A stretch of DNA of 64,000 bases from Chromohalobacter beijerinckii (GCF_023061185.1 NZ_JAKGAK010000004.1:124001-188000); one strand, 5' to 3'. Shown: positions 9,286 to 18,740, counted from the first letter of the stretch. Notes: generated by a model from the sequence alone, not told the origin. Program-made: numbers and translations.

Positions 9286-9613
9286 GGGAACTCCTGCAAT
9301 CAATCGCCGGTTAACGAAATAAGGGGTATGTTGGCCCTTATGTGGCGGCCATTATGTAATGCTTCAGCTCCATGCGCTATGTGGTGGTAGCGATGCGCTC
9401 AATCAACTTAACAGTAATATTGGCTTTATGCTGCCGTGGGTTTTGCAGTTTCGCGCGCTGCGTGGCGCTAGTGCTGAGTGGCCTTTGGCGCATGACAGGT
9501 ACGCATTGACATGAATGGATAGCAGTCGTAGTATACGCAGCGTTCCAGGGGCACTATCACGGATATATCCTTTGGCAAGTAGATAAACGCATCGCACGAT
9601 GCGATATCGACAT
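9286..9613. promoter_or_regulatory. gacA to tRNA-Ala intergenic region with tRNA promoter
   Basis: About 330 bases without a gene. The clear signal is a plus-strand promoter: TTGACA (9506-9511), 17 bases, TAGTAT (9529-9534), placing the start of transcription near 9541, about 70 bases before tRNA-Ala. The left part should contain the gacA promoter on the minus strand, but I could not single one out. No ORF or further RNA is evident. Confidence 0.6.
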
Positions 9614-9689
9614 GGGGCCTTAGCTCAGTTGGGAGAGCGCAACACTGGCAGTGTTGAGGTCAGCGGTTCGAACCCGCTAGGCTCCACCA
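9614..9689 (+). tRNA. tRNA-Ala (anticodon GGC)
   Basis: A 76-base tRNA with encoded CCA and anticodon loop ACTGGCAG giving GGC. It is followed within 15 bases by a strong terminator, so it is a single-gene unit. Confidence 0.97.
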
Positions 9690-9703
9690 GATCCGCCTAA
9701 TAT

Positions 9704-9738
9704 CAAGCCGCCGACGCATCGCGTCGGCGGCTTTTTTC
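9704..9738 (+). terminator. Rho-independent terminator of tRNA-Ala
   Basis: A 13-bp stem AAGCCGCCGACGC / GCGTCGGCGGCTT with a 3-base loop, followed by a run of T. Confidence 0.93.
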
Positions 9739-9787
9739 GTATCTTGCCTAGCGTCTAACGTTAAACGGTCGACGGCAATGTTTTCCC

Positions 9788-9961
9788 TCAAGGGCTGGCA
9801 GGGCCGCTGGCGCCGCATTCCAGACATCGGTATTGCATACCGTCCTCGGCATGGCGCTCTTCGAAGGCTTGCAGGCGCTCGTCGTCATTGATCGTCTCGC
9901 TGACGCTGCACGCCGGGCACTCGATGGTACGTTCATTGTTGCGTTGCTCGATGAGAAACAT
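9788..9961 (-). CDS. Small two-CxxC zinc-ribbon protein, unknown function
   Basis: A 57-residue acidic protein with CPAC near residue 15 and CLEC near residue 48, which would make one four-cysteine zinc site. The start ATG at 9961 lies 6 bases after AGGAG, a convincing signal. The same frame continues upstream to a further CRHC pair, but that part lacks a comparable start signal and I exclude it. I do not recognise the family. It sits alone between tRNA-Ala and argF, on the argF strand but beyond the argF terminator. Confidence 0.6.
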   Translation of the reverse strand: MFLIEQRNNERTIECPACSVSETINDDERLQAFEERHAEDGMQYRCLECGASGPASP

Positions 9962-10271
9962 GCTGTTCTCCTGCCGTAGTCTCGACTCGATGAAAGGCAT
10001 ATCTGCCGTACAGTGACGGCAAGGCACGAAGCCTGTGAGCGCGGAGCTCGTAAAGAGAAAAGTCGGCGTTTGGCGGGGTGGCGTCAACGTAGACATTGGC
10101 GACGCTCAGGTAGTAAAAAATCAACGCTCGCGGGGTATTGGAAGCGTACCTGCGAGTGGCTTCGTCGCAAAGCGGGGTGTCGGGTAGGGTCGTGCCGTGG
10201 TAGTGAAGTTACAGGAAGGGCAATTCGGCGCGCGTGGCGCGCAGGGCAAGACAGGGCGTCGCAGAAAGAAA

Positions 10272-10302
10272 GAAACGATGCCGCCCGGGCGGCATCGTTT
10301 CG
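10272..10302 (-). terminator. Rho-independent terminator of argF
   Basis: Near-perfect palindrome of AAACGATGCCGCC around CCCGGG, about 15 bases after the argF stop; on the minus strand it is followed by TTTCTTTCTTTC. Confidence 0.85.
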
Positions 10303-10317
10303 TGGTAGGTCGGTAAG

Positions 10318-11238
10318 TTAGTCGTCGACTTTGCCGAGCAGGAGGAATTCGATCAAAGCCTTCTGGGCGTGCAGGCGATTGCCGGCTTCTTGCCATACCA
10401 CGGCACGCGGATCGTCGAGCAGAGTCGTGCTGATTTCTTCGCCACGATGCGCGGGCAGGCAATGTAGAAACAGCGCACTATCGGCGGCGCGGTCGAGCAA
10501 TGCCTCGGTGACCTGAAAGCCGTCGAAATCCCGCTCGCGCTTGGCTTGTTCCTCTTCCTGGCCCATCGAGGCCCAGACGTCCGTGGTGATTAGCCCCGCG
10601 CCTTGCACCGCCTGCTGTGGGTCGTGCGATATCTCCACGCGATCGCCGGCGGCCGCCACGAGGTCGGCATTCGGCTCGTAGCCTGGCGGACAGCAGATGC
10701 GCAGCCGAAAATCGAACTGCCGTGCGGCATTGATCCACGAATGACACATGTTGTTGCCGTCACCGATCCAGACCGCGGTCTTGCCCTTCACCGACCCGCG
10801 GCATTCGGTCCAGGTCATGACATCGGCCAGAAGCTGGCAAGGGTGATAGTCATCGGTCAGTGCGTTGATGACCGGAACCTGGCTGGCGGCGGCGTATTCT
10901 TCGAGCCCGGCATGCGAGAAGGTGCGGATCATGACGATGTCCACCATCTCGGCGAGAACGCGAGCGGTGTCGCCGATCGGCTCGCCGCGTCCCAGCTGCG
11001 TGTCTCGAGGAGAAAGGAACAATGCATGGCCGCCGAAATGTGCCATGGCGGTTTCGAAGGAAACCCGCGTGCGCGTCGAGGACTTCTCGAAAAACATCGC
11101 CAGGGTGCGATTGGTGAAAGGCGTATAGGTCGGCCCTTGCGCTTTGAGGCGGTTCTTGATCGTGATCGCACGCTGAATGAGGTGATTAAGTTCCTCGGGT
11201 GACAAATCGAGCAAGGTCAAGAAGTGGCGTGTGGCCAT
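10318..11238 (-). CDS. argF: Ornithine carbamoyltransferase
   Basis: Converts ornithine and carbamoyl phosphate to citrulline in arginine synthesis; argG, the next pathway enzyme, lies 1.6 kb away. The carbamoyl-phosphate motif STRTR ([14 protein letters not shown]), the ornithine-side HCLPAHRG and a DVWASMGQE loop are all present. At 306 residues it has normal length. ATG at 11238 lies 7 bases after AAAGGAG; the open frame extends some 130 codons further upstream, but that part has no family similarity that I see. A minus-strand promoter TTGCGC (11420-11425), 17 bases, TAGGAT (11397-11402) fits, giving a leader of about 150 bases. Confidence 0.98.
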   Translation of the reverse strand: MATRHFLTLLDLSPEELNHLIQRAITIKNRLKAQGPTYTPFTNRTLAMFFEKSSTRTRVSFETAMAHFGGHALFLSPRDTQLGRGEPIGDTARVLAEMVDIVMIRTFSHAGLEEYAAASQVPVINALTDDYHPCQLLADVMTWTECRGSVKGKTAVWIGDGNNMCHSWINAARQFDFRLRICCPPGYEPNADLVAAAGDRVEISHDPQQAVQGAGLITTDVWASMGQEEEQAKRERDFDGFQVTEALLDRAADSALFLHCLPAHRGEEISTTLLDDPRAVVWQEAGNRLHAQKALIEFLLLGKVDD

Positions 11239-11558
11239 GGCGACGCTCCTTTCAAATGTGATCCACGGCATATCAGGGCGACGACGCCCACCGATGAAAG
11301 CGCGTGAGCGTCCCAGCCAAGACGCGCCCCGAGGCCCGGCTTTCTGCGACGCTCGGCCTTGCAAGGGCGACATGCGGGCCGTGCGGAAAGTCGACCATCC
11401 TAGCCAGGCTGCCGAGAAGGCGCAATTGTCGATATCAAGAGTGTCGGCGTTACGAGGGCTGTTTTCGGCGCTCGCCATCAGTAGAATGGAGGTACATTCA
11501 CCCGATGTATTGCGGTGGTGCCGGCCAATGGCAAGCCGCCCCGCGTGAGGAAACTGAG
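11239..11558. promoter_or_regulatory. Divergent argF / grxD promoter region
   Basis: About 320 bases without a gene. The best argF promoter candidate is TTGCGC-N17-TAGGAT on the minus strand (11397-11425). For grxD a -10-like TAGAAT occurs at 11482-11487 without a clear -35. I see no convincing ArgR box. Confidence 0.45.
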
Positions 11559-11897
11559 ATGAGCACGACTCTCGAGAACATCCAGCAGCAAATCGGCGAA
11601 AACACGATTCTGCTCTATATGAAAGGCACCCCTCAGCTGCCACAGTGCGGCTTTTCCGCCCAGGCGGTGCAGGCGGTCATGGCGTGCGGTGAGCGTTTCG
11701 CCTTCGTCAACATCCTCGACAATCCGGACATTCGTACTGAATTGCCCAAATACGCCAACTGGCCGACCTTTCCGCAGCTGTGGGTCAATGGCGAACTGGT
11801 TGGCGGCTGCGACATCATCGTGGAAATGTACGAAAGCGGTGAGTTGGAGAAACTAATCAAGGAAGCCACAGCCAACGCCGAAACCGAACAGGAGTGA
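11559..11897 (+). CDS. grxD: Monothiol glutaredoxin 4
   Basis: A cytoplasmic CGFS glutaredoxin that in its family carries and delivers [2Fe-2S] clusters, often with BolA. The 112-residue protein has the core [20 protein letters not shown] with the active-site CGFS, the [19 protein letters not shown] segment and a short acidic tail. ATG at 11559 follows GAGG at 8 bases; the open frame extends upstream without similarity. It ends in a terminator shared with rnt. Confidence 0.98.
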   Translation: MSTTLENIQQQIGENTILLYMKGTPQLPQCGFSAQAVQAVMACGERFAFVNILDNPDIRTELPKYANWPTFPQLWVNGELVGGCDIIVEMYESGELEKLIKEATANAETEQE

Positions 11898-11943
11898 GGC
11901 GTTGAGCCGGACGTCCTTCCCTGGAAGGGCCTTGGCGCATCGA

Positions 11944-11975
11944 AAAGCCCTGCCGATGAACATCGGCAGGGCTTT
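11944..11975. terminator. Bidirectional terminator between grxD and rnt
   Basis: A 15-bp perfect stem AAAGCCCTGCCGATG / CATCGGCAGGGCTTT with a 2-base gap, between two convergent genes. Confidence 0.9.
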
Positions 11976-12008
11976 CGTATGGGTGACAAGCGAGTATGAC
12001 GTGTCGCG

Positions 12009-12674
12009 TCAGTCCTCGCCCATGCTTTGTTCCTTCTGGGCCAGCTCCCAGCCGCCGAGATCTTTGTAACGGTTGATCATGGCACAGAATAACTCGGCGG
12101 TGCGCTCGGTATCGTAACGGGCTGAGTGAGCCGAGTCGTTATCGAACTGTATGCCCGCCGCACGGCAGGCGCGTGCCAGTACGGTCTGGCCGTAGATCAA
12201 ACCACCCAGCGTGGCGGTATCGAAACACGAAAACGGATGAAAAGGGTTGCGCTTGATGCCGTTGCGTTCGATGGCGGCATTCAAGAAGCCCTGGTCGAAA
12301 GCGGCGTTATGGCCGACCAAGATGGCGCGAGTGCATTGGTTGGCCTTGATCGCCTTGCGCACTGGCTTGAAGATTTCGCCCAACGCGTCGTGCTCGCTCA
12401 ATGCCACTTGCTGGCGCAATGGGCTATCCAGGTCGATGCCGGTGAAGTCCAGTGCAGCCTGCTCGATGTTTGCCCCGTCGAAGGGTTTGACGTGGAAGGC
12501 GTGCGTGGTATCAGGCATCAGGTTGCCTTGCTCGTCCATGGTCAGGGTCACCGCGGCGATCTCGAGCAGAGCGTCACTCTGGGCGTTGAAACCCCCGGTT
12601 TCCAGATCGACGACAACAGGGAGAAAGCCTCGAAAACGTTGAGCCATCAAATCGCGTGCCTGGCCGTCGCTCAT
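12009..12674 (-). CDS. rnt: Ribonuclease T
   Basis: A DEDD-type 3' exoribonuclease that trims tRNA and other stable RNA ends. The catalytic pattern is visible: VDLETGGFN (Exo I), [10 protein letters not shown] (Exo II) and [14 protein letters not shown] (Exo III). The 221-residue product aligns throughout with the E. coli enzyme as I know it. ATG at 12674 lies 7 bases after GGAG; an upstream extension of the frame is rejected. It is transcribed divergently from argG. Confidence 0.98.
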   Translation of the reverse strand: MSDGQARDLMAQRFRGFLPVVVDLETGGFNAQSDALLEIAAVTLTMDEQGNLMPDTTHAFHVKPFDGANIEQAALDFTGIDLDSPLRQQVALSEHDALGEIFKPVRKAIKANQCTRAILVGHNAAFDQGFLNAAIERNGIKRNPFHPFSCFDTATLGGLIYGQTVLARACRAAGIQFDNDSAHSARYDTERTAELFCAMINRYKDLGGWELAQKEQSMGED

Positions 12675-12806
12675 GCTTTTGCTCCCATCCCGATGCGGTC
12701 TCGATAGCGTCGCCACACCCGGGGCGGGGCGACAAAGTGGCAGCGAGTGTAGCATTTTCGCCCCTCGACGTCCCGCCGCTCGGTATTCGTCAGCCTCGCT
12801 CGGCGC

Positions 12807-12812
12807 TATAAT
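12807..12812 (+). promoter_or_regulatory. Putative -10 element of argG
   Basis: A perfect TATAAT lies 73 bases before the argG start in the rnt-argG gap. No strong -35 is visible 16-18 bases upstream. Confidence 0.4.
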
Positions 12813-12884
12813 CGGGTGACGTTTTCTCGCTGTGTTCACGCAGCCGAACCATTCGATCAATATCCATCTTTTCAGGAGTCCCGC

Positions 12885-14105
12885 ATGTCCGATGTGAACA
12901 AGGTCGTCCTCGCCTATTCCGGCGGCCTGGATACGTCCGTCATCGTCAAGTGGTTGCAGGAAACCTACGATTGCGAGGTGGTGACGTTTACCGCCGACAT
13001 CGGTCAGGGCGAAGAGGTCGAGCCGGCGCGAACCAAGGCACAGGCCTTGGGCGTCAAGGAAATCTATATCGAGGACCTGCGTGAAGAGTTCGTGCGCGAC
13101 TATGTCTATCCGATGTTCCGCGCCAACACGATCTACGAAGGCGAATATCTACTGGGGACCTCCATCGCGCGGCCGTTGATCGCCAAGCGGCTGATCGAGA
13201 TCGCCAACGAGACCGGCGCCGATGCCATTTCTCACGGCGCTACCGGCAAGGGCAACGATCAGGTACGCTTCGAACTCGGCGCCTATGCGTTGAAGCCCGG
13301 CGTCCAAGTGATTGCCCCGTGGCGTGAGTGGGACCTCAACTCCCGTGAGAAGTTGATGGATTATTGCGAGAAGCACGACATTCCGGTCGACTTCTCCAAG
13401 AGCAAGAAGAAATCGCCGTACTCCATGGACGCCAATCTGCTGCATATTTCTTACGAAGGCGGCATTCTCGAGGATCCCTGGGCGGAAGCCGAAGAGGACA
13501 TGTGGCGCTGGAGCGTGTCGCCGGAGGCAGCGCCGGAGACGCCTACGTATATCGAATTGACCTTCGAGAAAGGCGATGTCGTGGCTATCGACGGCGAGCC
13601 GCTCAAGCCTCATGAGGTGCTTTCCAAGCTCAACAAGCTCGGTGGCGACAACGGCATCGGGCGTCTGGATATCGTCGAGAACCGCTATGTGGGCATGAAA
13701 TCTCGTGGCTGCTACGAAACCCCGGGCGGCACCATCATGCTGCGCGCCCACCGCGCCATCGAGTCACTGACGCTCGACCGCGAAGCCGCGCACCTCAAGG
13801 ATGAGATGATGCCCAAGTACGCCGAAGTCATCTACAACGGCTACTGGTGGAGCCCGGAGCGCAAGATGCTGCAGGCTGCCATCGACGAGACTCAGGGCAA
13901 CGTCAACGGCGTGGTACGCATGAAGCTCTACAAGGGCAGTGCCACCGTGGTCGGGCGCAAGTCCGAGGAATCGCTGTTCGATGCTTCCATCGCGACCTTC
14001 GAGGACGATGCAGGCGCCTACGATCAGAAAGACGCTGAAGGCTTCATCAAACTCAACGCCTTGCGTTTGCGTATCGCGGCGGCAAAAGGCCGCAATGCGA
14101 ATTGA
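12885..14105 (+). CDS. argG: Argininosuccinate synthase
   Basis: Joins citrulline and aspartate using ATP in arginine synthesis. The 406-residue protein opens with the ATP-binding P-loop [15 protein letters not shown], followed by the family blocks [15 protein letters not shown] and [21 protein letters not shown]. This is the shorter, type-1 form also found in Pseudomonas. ATG at 12885 follows AGGAG at good spacing. Confidence 0.98.
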   Translation: MSDVNKVVLAYSGGLDTSVIVKWLQETYDCEVVTFTADIGQGEEVEPARTKAQALGVKEIYIEDLREEFVRDYVYPMFRANTIYEGEYLLGTSIARPLIAKRLIEIANETGADAISHGATGKGNDQVRFELGAYALKPGVQVIAPWREWDLNSREKLMDYCEKHDIPVDFSKSKKKSPYSMDANLLHISYEGGILEDPWAEAEEDMWRWSVSPEAAPETPTYIELTFEKGDVVAIDGEPLKPHEVLSKLNKLGGDNGIGRLDIVENRYVGMKSRGCYETPGGTIMLRAHRAIESLTLDREAAHLKDEMMPKYAEVIYNGYWWSPERKMLQAAIDETQGNVNGVVRMKLYKGSATVVGRKSEESLFDASIATFEDDAGAYDQKDAEGFIKLNALRLRIAAAKGRNAN

Positions 14106-14177
14106 TCCGTATCCACTCGCGTTGAACGTCTCCCGGCCGGGCGGCGTTCAACGCATAGCCAGCGCGCAGGAGGCTTC

Positions 14178-14468
14178 ATGCTGAAACGACTCATCGAGGG
14201 CTTGTTTCGCAGCGGCGATGTCAATGACGAGGAAATACCCGCGACAGACTACGAAGGTTATTTGATTACGCCGGACCCGCAGGATGCCGGTGGTCAGTAC
14301 CGGGTCAGCGGCTGGATTCGCAAGCCCATCGCAGGCGGTGAAACACTCGAACATCGCTTCGAGCGCTCGGATATCGTGTCTAGCCGTGAGGATTGTATCG
14401 AGTTGACGTTGCGCAAGGCGCAGCGCTTTATTGATGATACTGGCGACGAAATGTTCGAGGATCGCTGA
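14178..14468 (+). CDS. HlyU-family small protein
   Basis: A 96-residue acidic protein with the family pattern YEGYLITPDPQ, GGQYRVSGWI, EHRFERSD and a C-terminal FIDDTGDEMFE. Named after the Vibrio HlyU activator family in Pfam; the function in other genera is not established, and I would not assume DNA binding. ATG at 14178 follows AGGAGG. It is 70 bases after argG on the same strand and may be co-transcribed. Confidence 0.85.
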   Translation: MLKRLIEGLFRSGDVNDEEIPATDYEGYLITPDPQDAGGQYRVSGWIRKPIAGGETLEHRFERSDIVSSREDCIELTLRKAQRFIDDTGDEMFEDR

Positions 14469-14644
14469 GCGTTTCTATCGATCACTATTATCGTGCACGC
14501 GATTACCAACGCCACTATCTTTGGAGCTACGGCTTCTGGAGGAGTGGCGTTTTTTATTTCCACGACGCCTAGGGCAATCATTCGAGCGGGGACCCTCGCC
14601 GCTTAGAGCGGGCCCAACCTTTTATCATCCCGATGGAGCCGCGC

Positions 14645-15319
14645 ATGATTACCGTGCATCACCTCGACAACTCCCGCTCGCTACGCATCGTCTGGTTACT
14701 TGAAGCCCTGCAGCAAGCTTATGAGCTCGTGACCCATCATCGCTATCCGCAGACATTGCTGGCGCCGGAGAGTCTCAAGCGTCTTCATCCACTCGGCAAG
14801 GCGCCGCTGATCGTCGACGAGGGGCTGACCGTGGCCGAGTCTGGGGCGATCATCGACTACTTGATCGAACGTTACGACGAGGGCCATTTGGCACCGCCGG
14901 TGGGGACGCCTGAGCATCGCGACTACCGTTATTGGCTGCATTACGCCGAAGGCTCCGCAATGCCACCGTTGGTGATGCATCTGGTTTTTTCGCGTTTGGG
15001 TAAGCCGCCGGTGCCGGCGTTGTTGCGTCCTGTGGCGGGCAAATTAGGACAGGGTGTACAAGCCAAGTTTCTGAACCCTGAGATCGAGCGGCATCTGGCT
15101 TTCTGGGAGTCCACGCTCGCCGAGCATGCATGGTTTGCCGGCTCAGACTTCACGGCGGCAGATATTCAGATGAGTTTCCCCGTGTTGGCTATCGAATCAC
15201 GACGTGGCATCAAGGATTTCCCCGCCATTGTCGATTGGTTGGCGCGGGTGCGTGAGCGGCCGGACTATCAGCGTGCCGTGGCGCAGACCGGCGAATTGAA
15301 TCTGAGTGCGTCACGCTAA
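14645..15319 (+). CDS. Glutathione S-transferase family protein
   Basis: A 224-residue cytosolic GST-like protein. The N-terminal thioredoxin fold (residues 1-80) has NSRSLRIVWLLEAL, the cis-Pro segment GKAPLIVDEG and the glutathione-contact motif VAESGAIIDYL; an all-helical domain with WFAGSDFTAADIQMSFPV follows. Substrate unknown. ATG at 14645 lies 6 bases after GGAG; an ATG at 14633 has no such signal. A dispersed repeat element starts right after its stop. Confidence 0.92.
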   Translation: MITVHHLDNSRSLRIVWLLEALQQAYELVTHHRYPQTLLAPESLKRLHPLGKAPLIVDEGLTVAESGAIIDYLIERYDEGHLAPPVGTPEHRDYRYWLHYAEGSAMPPLVMHLVFSRLGKPPVPALLRPVAGKLGQGVQAKFLNPEIERHLAFWESTLAEHAWFAGSDFTAADIQMSFPVLAIESRRGIKDFPAIVDWLARVRERPDYQRAVAQTGELNLSASR

Positions 15320-15462
15320 AGCTCTGTTTGAAAAATCGACGAGCGATGGCCAGACAAGGCAAAAATCGGCGAAAAAAGCGGAGTTTACGCGGGTAAATGA
15401 GCATTTTGAGTTGATTTTTAACGCCGTATGGGCGAGCGCAGGCATTTTTCAGATAAAGCGTA
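15320..15462 (+). repeat. Dispersed intergenic repeat, copy 1 (short, diverged)
   Basis: About 140 bases sharing long blocks with 30780-30950 in the opposite orientation: TCGACGAGCGATGG, CAGACAAGGCAAAAATCGGC, and TTTTTAACGCCGTATGGGCG with GAGCGCAGGCA. The ends are weakly inverted (CTGTTTGAAAAA / TTTTTCAGATAAAG). The middle is shorter than in copy 2. It lies between two plus-strand genes. Confidence 0.85.
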
Positions 15463-15474
15463 GAGGAGGCGGTC

Positions 15475-15912
15475 ATGATGAATCATCGGTGGGCAAAAGG
15501 GCTGGCACTGGGAATGATGGCGTTGCCGGTCATCGCCAGCGCTCAGGAAGAACCGCGCGATGACGGAGGTGACAATGTTTCCGGCGTGATGGCCTGCGAT
15601 GTCCTTCAGGATGAGATCGAAGCCAAGATTCGTGCTAATGGTGTCGAGGACTTTGCGCTCGATATTATCGCCAGCGAACGCGTCGACGAGGAGGGGGTCC
15701 GTGAGGACGACGCTCTCGCCGGAGGGGAAGTCGTGGGAAGCTGTGCCGGCGGCACGCGTAAGGTGATCTATCGACGCGGCGCTCAAGGGAGCGGGGCCAT
15801 GTCGTCCTCGGATGCCTCGCTGCCACCGTCTGACGCGAGTACTGAGCCAGGTAGAGACACTACCGATGAAACGCTGAGTGAAGACTCCGAAAGCGAGGAT
15901 ACCGGGCACTAG
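15475..15912 (+). CDS. Exported DUF1161-like protein
   Basis: A 145-residue protein with a cleavable signal peptide (hydrophobic LALGMMALPVIASAQ, cut after ASA), then a compact domain with CDVLQDEIEAKIRANGV and VVGSCAGGTRKVIYRR, which is the DUF1161 pattern with two conserved cysteines. The C-terminal 45 residues are a Ser/Asp/Glu-rich low-complexity tail. Likely periplasmic; function unknown. The first of two ATG codons at 15475 lies 6 bases after GGAGG. Confidence 0.85.
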   Translation: MMNHRWAKGLALGMMALPVIASAQEEPRDDGGDNVSGVMACDVLQDEIEAKIRANGVEDFALDIIASERVDEEGVREDDALAGGEVVGSCAGGTRKVIYRRGAQGSGAMSSSDASLPPSDASTEPGRDTTDETLSEDSESEDTGH

Positions 15913-15997
15913 CGGATTCTACTCCCGCCTTTTGGCGGTCCGCTTCCGTCAGCCTCCGGGCTTGGCTACCATGGCGCCTTTTATCCAGGAGGCGCGC

Positions 15998-17047
15998 GTG
16001 AAGGCCTTATTGCTTTCCGCCTACGCAGCCGTGAGTCACCGGCACTGGGCGGATGGGCTGCAGCAGCAGTTCCCCGAGATCGACTGGCGGCGATTGGAAC
16101 TGCCACCACGGCATTTTCCCTGGCGTATCCGCGGCAACCCTCTGACCTGGCTGGGCCAGGAGATCGACTGTCTCCATGAGGACTACGATCTGGTCGTCGC
16201 GACCTCGATGGTCGATCTGGCGACCTTGGTGGGCCTTTGCCCCTCGCTGGCGCGTGCGCGCAAGGTCGTGTACTTCCATGAAAACCAGTTTGCCTATCCG
16301 CTTCCCAAGGGCCAACGCATCCGCGCCGAGCCGCTAATGGTCAATCTCTACGCGGCCCTGGCGGCGGATGTCGTCGTCTTCAACAGTGCCTACAACCGCG
16401 ACAGCCTATTGCGCGGGGCGCGCGAATTCCTCAAACGCATGCCTGAGCGCCTGCCGCTCGACTCCGTGTTGTCACGCGTCGCCGATAAGGCTGTGGTGCT
16501 CCCCGTGCCCTTGTCCGAGGAGATGCCCAAGCCCGCGCGCTCGGGGCAGCGAATTCTGTGGAATCATCGCTGGGAATATGACAAGAACCCCGAGGCGTTC
16601 TTTACTGCACTGGAAACGTTGGCCACGCGAGGCATCGACTTCGAGGTAGCGGTAATGGGCCAGCAGTTCCGCGATCAGCCGCCGGTCTTCGAGGCGGCGC
16701 GTGCGTGGCTGGGTGAGCGCGTCGTGTGCTGGGGCGAGCAGCCCGGTGATGTCTACCGAGACATGCTCGACAGCGCCGATATCGTGGTATCTACGACCGA
16801 TCATGAATTCCAGGGGCTGGCGGTCATGGAGGCAGTGACCCATGGCTGCGTACCGCTGGTGCCGGACCGCCTGTGCTTTCCCGAGTATTATGCGTCGGCG
16901 TATCGCTACGCGGGCGATCAAACGACGCTCGAGGCCACGCTGGCGCAATGGCTGACCCAGCCGGCGTCACGCCCGGCGCTGCCCGACGCGCGAGCCTGGC
17001 AATGGCCGGCGTGGCGCGAGGCGTATCGCGAGGTGCTCATGGGGTGA
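15998..17047 (+). CDS. tRNA-queuosine mannosyltransferase-like glycosyltransferase
   Basis: A 349-residue GT-B glycosyltransferase. Its N-terminal half matches the DUF3524/QTMAN_N pattern: SAYAAVSHRHWADGL, RLELPPRHFPWRIRG, then VVYFHENQFAYP and FNSAYNRDSLL. The C-terminal half is a group-1 donor domain (NHRWEYDKNPEAF, HEFQGLAVMEAVTHGCVPLVP, LCFPEYY). The family founder, vertebrate GTDC1/QTMAN, adds mannose to queuosine in tRNA-Asp. Applying this to the bacterial protein is inference. GTG at 15998 lies 5 bases after AGGAGG; the frame upstream is open but out of family. It converges with nth. Confidence 0.85.
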   Translation: MKALLLSAYAAVSHRHWADGLQQQFPEIDWRRLELPPRHFPWRIRGNPLTWLGQEIDCLHEDYDLVVATSMVDLATLVGLCPSLARARKVVYFHENQFAYPLPKGQRIRAEPLMVNLYAALAADVVVFNSAYNRDSLLRGAREFLKRMPERLPLDSVLSRVADKAVVLPVPLSEEMPKPARSGQRILWNHRWEYDKNPEAFFTALETLATRGIDFEVAVMGQQFRDQPPVFEAARAWLGERVVCWGEQPGDVYRDMLDSADIVVSTTDHEFQGLAVMEAVTHGCVPLVPDRLCFPEYYASAYRYAGDQTTLEATLAQWLTQPASRPALPDARAWQWPAWREAYREVLMG

Positions 17048-17080
17048 TGATGCACGCATCTTGCTGCGATCACGCTGCGT

Positions 17081-17719
17081 TCATTCGATTTCGGTCTTGT
17101 CCTTGTACTCGCAGAGATCCTCGATCACGCAGCTTCCGCAGCGTGGCTTGCGCGCCACGCAGGTGTAGCGCCCGTGCAGAATTAGCCAATGATGGGCATC
17201 GTGCAGAAAGTCCTTGGGCACGTGGCGCATCAGTTTCTGCTCGACCTCGAGCACGTTCTTGCCCGGTGCGATGCGCGTGCGATTGGCGACCCGGAAGATA
17301 TGCGTGTCCACCGCCATGGTCGGCTGGCCGAACGCAGTATTGAGAATCACGTTGGCGGTCTTTCGCCCGACACCGGGTAGCGCTTCCAGTGCCTCGCGGG
17401 TGTCCGGTACCTCGCCGCCGTGCCGTTCGAGCAACAGGTGGCAGGTTTTCATCAGGTTGTCGGCCTTGCTGTTGTACAGGCCGATGGTCTTGATCTTGTC
17501 CTTGAGCCCATCGATGCCCAGGTCGAGGATGCCCTGCGGGGTATTGGCGACGGGGAACAAGCGCGCGGTGGCCTTGTTGACGCCGACATCCGTGGCCTGG
17601 GCGGACAACAGCACCGCCGTCAGTAGCTCGAAAGGCGTCTGCCAGTGAAGTTCCGTGGTCGGCGTGGGGTTGTGATCGCGCAGGCGCGAAAAGATCTCGT
17701 AGCGTTTTTGAGCGTTCAT
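17081..17719 (-). CDS. nth: Endonuclease III
   Basis: A DNA glycosylase/AP lyase that removes oxidised pyrimidines. The 212-residue protein has the helix-hairpin-helix LPGVGRKTANVIL with the catalytic Lys, the catalytic Asp in AVDTHIFRVANR, and the C-terminal [4Fe-4S] motif C-x6-C-x2-C-x5-C in CVARKPRCGSCVIEDLC. The start is ATG at 17719, 8 bases after the rnfB-like gene stop, so the two are probably co-transcribed. Confidence 0.98.
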   Translation of the reverse strand: MNAQKRYEIFSRLRDHNPTPTTELHWQTPFELLTAVLLSAQATDVGVNKATARLFPVANTPQGILDLGIDGLKDKIKTIGLYNSKADNLMKTCHLLLERHGGEVPDTREALEALPGVGRKTANVILNTAFGQPTMAVDTHIFRVANRTRIAPGKNVLEVEQKLMRHVPKDFLHDAHHWLILHGRYTCVARKPRCGSCVIEDLCEYKDKTEIE

Positions 17720-17726
17720 GGGGGAA

Positions 17727-18731
17727 TCACGTCGATGAGGGAGAATCGAACGCGGCACGGGCTGCGTCGAGCATGCGCTGGGCTTCGTCGACCTGGCCAT
17801 GCGCGGCCTCGAGGCTGGCGGCATCGCCATGGCGCTGGGCATGCGTGACTTGTTGGCGAGCCTTGCGCAATGACTGCTCGGCGGCTTTGACGGCCATGCG
17901 CCGATGGTGCGTAGTAGAGGAGTCGGCGCGCGGTGCCTGGGCGTTGCCGAGTTGCCGGTCGACGTCCGCCAGGCGCGAGGTCAGCGTATCGGCGCGTTCA
18001 TCGAGCGCTCGGCGTGCCTCGGGATCTAGCCCGTCGCGCTGACGTTGACGTTCCACACGCTTGAGTCCGGCGACCAACGTGGCACGCGTCGCCTTGAGTG
18101 ACGTGGTATCCACGCTGGCTGCAGCGTCCTGTTGCGTCGGCTGAGCAGGGGCTGTCTCGCGTTTAGTGCTTGCCGTCACGGCTGCTTGACGACGTTCGCG
18201 CTTGCGTCGCTTTTCCTCAGCTTGCCGGGCGAGACGCTGCTGGCGTGCCTCGTAGCGTTGTCGACCCAGTTCGGCACGTTTGGACAAGTAGGCGTCTTGC
18301 TGGGCTTGTGTCTCGGCGGCGACCCATTCGGGATGCGGCAGGATATCGATGCAGTCGACCGGGCAGGGTGCCACGCAGAGTTCACAGCCGGTGCATTCGG
18401 ATTCGATCACCGTATGCATCTGCTTGGCTGCGCCGAGGATAGCGTCCACCGGGCACGCTTGGATGCACTTGGTGCAGCCGATGCACTCTGCCTCGCGAAT
18501 ATACGCTACCTTGGGAGACTCCGCGGGCTGCGCGAGGGGCTGGCGCGCCTGGCCTGTCAACTCGGCCAGCCGCGCCATAGTCGCCTCGCCACCGGGCGGG
18601 CATTTATTGATCGCCTCGCCGGCGGCAATGCCTTCGGCATAGGGGCGACAGCCGGGATGCCCGCACTTGCCGCATTGCGTCTGCGGCAGTTCGGCATCGA
18701 GGGTCTCGATGAGCGCGCGATTAGCGGACAC
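17727..18731 (-). CDS. RnfB-like ferredoxin without membrane anchor
   Basis: A 334-residue protein. Residues 10-50 hold the RnfB-type Fe-S motif (Cys20, Cys23, Cys28, Cys44, in [16 protein letters not shown]), and residues 78-135 hold two [4Fe-4S] ferredoxin motifs ([14 protein letters not shown] and [14 protein letters not shown]). Residues 140-334 are a long, charged, Ala/Arg/Gln-rich helical tail likely to form coiled coil. RnfB/RsxB normally begins with a hydrophobic membrane segment; here the protein starts directly with [16 protein letters not shown]. No rnfA, C, D, G or E is nearby. It lies between metG and nth, close to where Pseudomonas carries its rnf cluster as I recall, so it may be a retained remnant with a new partner. 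Confidence 0.88.
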   Translation of the reverse strand: MSANRALIETLDAELPQTQCGKCGHPGCRPYAEGIAAGEAINKCPPGGEATMARLAELTGQARQPLAQPAESPKVAYIREAECIGCTKCIQACPVDAILGAAKQMHTVIESECTGCELCVAPCPVDCIDILPHPEWVAAETQAQQDAYLSKRAELGRQRYEARQQRLARQAEEKRRKRERRQAAVTASTKRETAPAQPTQQDAAASVDTTSLKATRATLVAGLKRVERQRQRDGLDPEARRALDERADTLTSRLADVDRQLGNAQAPRADSSTTHHRRMAVKAAEQSLRKARQQVTHAQRHGDAASLEAAHGQVDEAQRMLDAARAAFDSPSST

Positions 18732-18740
18732 CTTACCTCC

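Noticed and set aside
11239-11643. Long upstream extension of argF
   Set aside because: It overlaps the grxD start, has no family similarity, and a good AGGAG-ATG pair marks the normal argF start.
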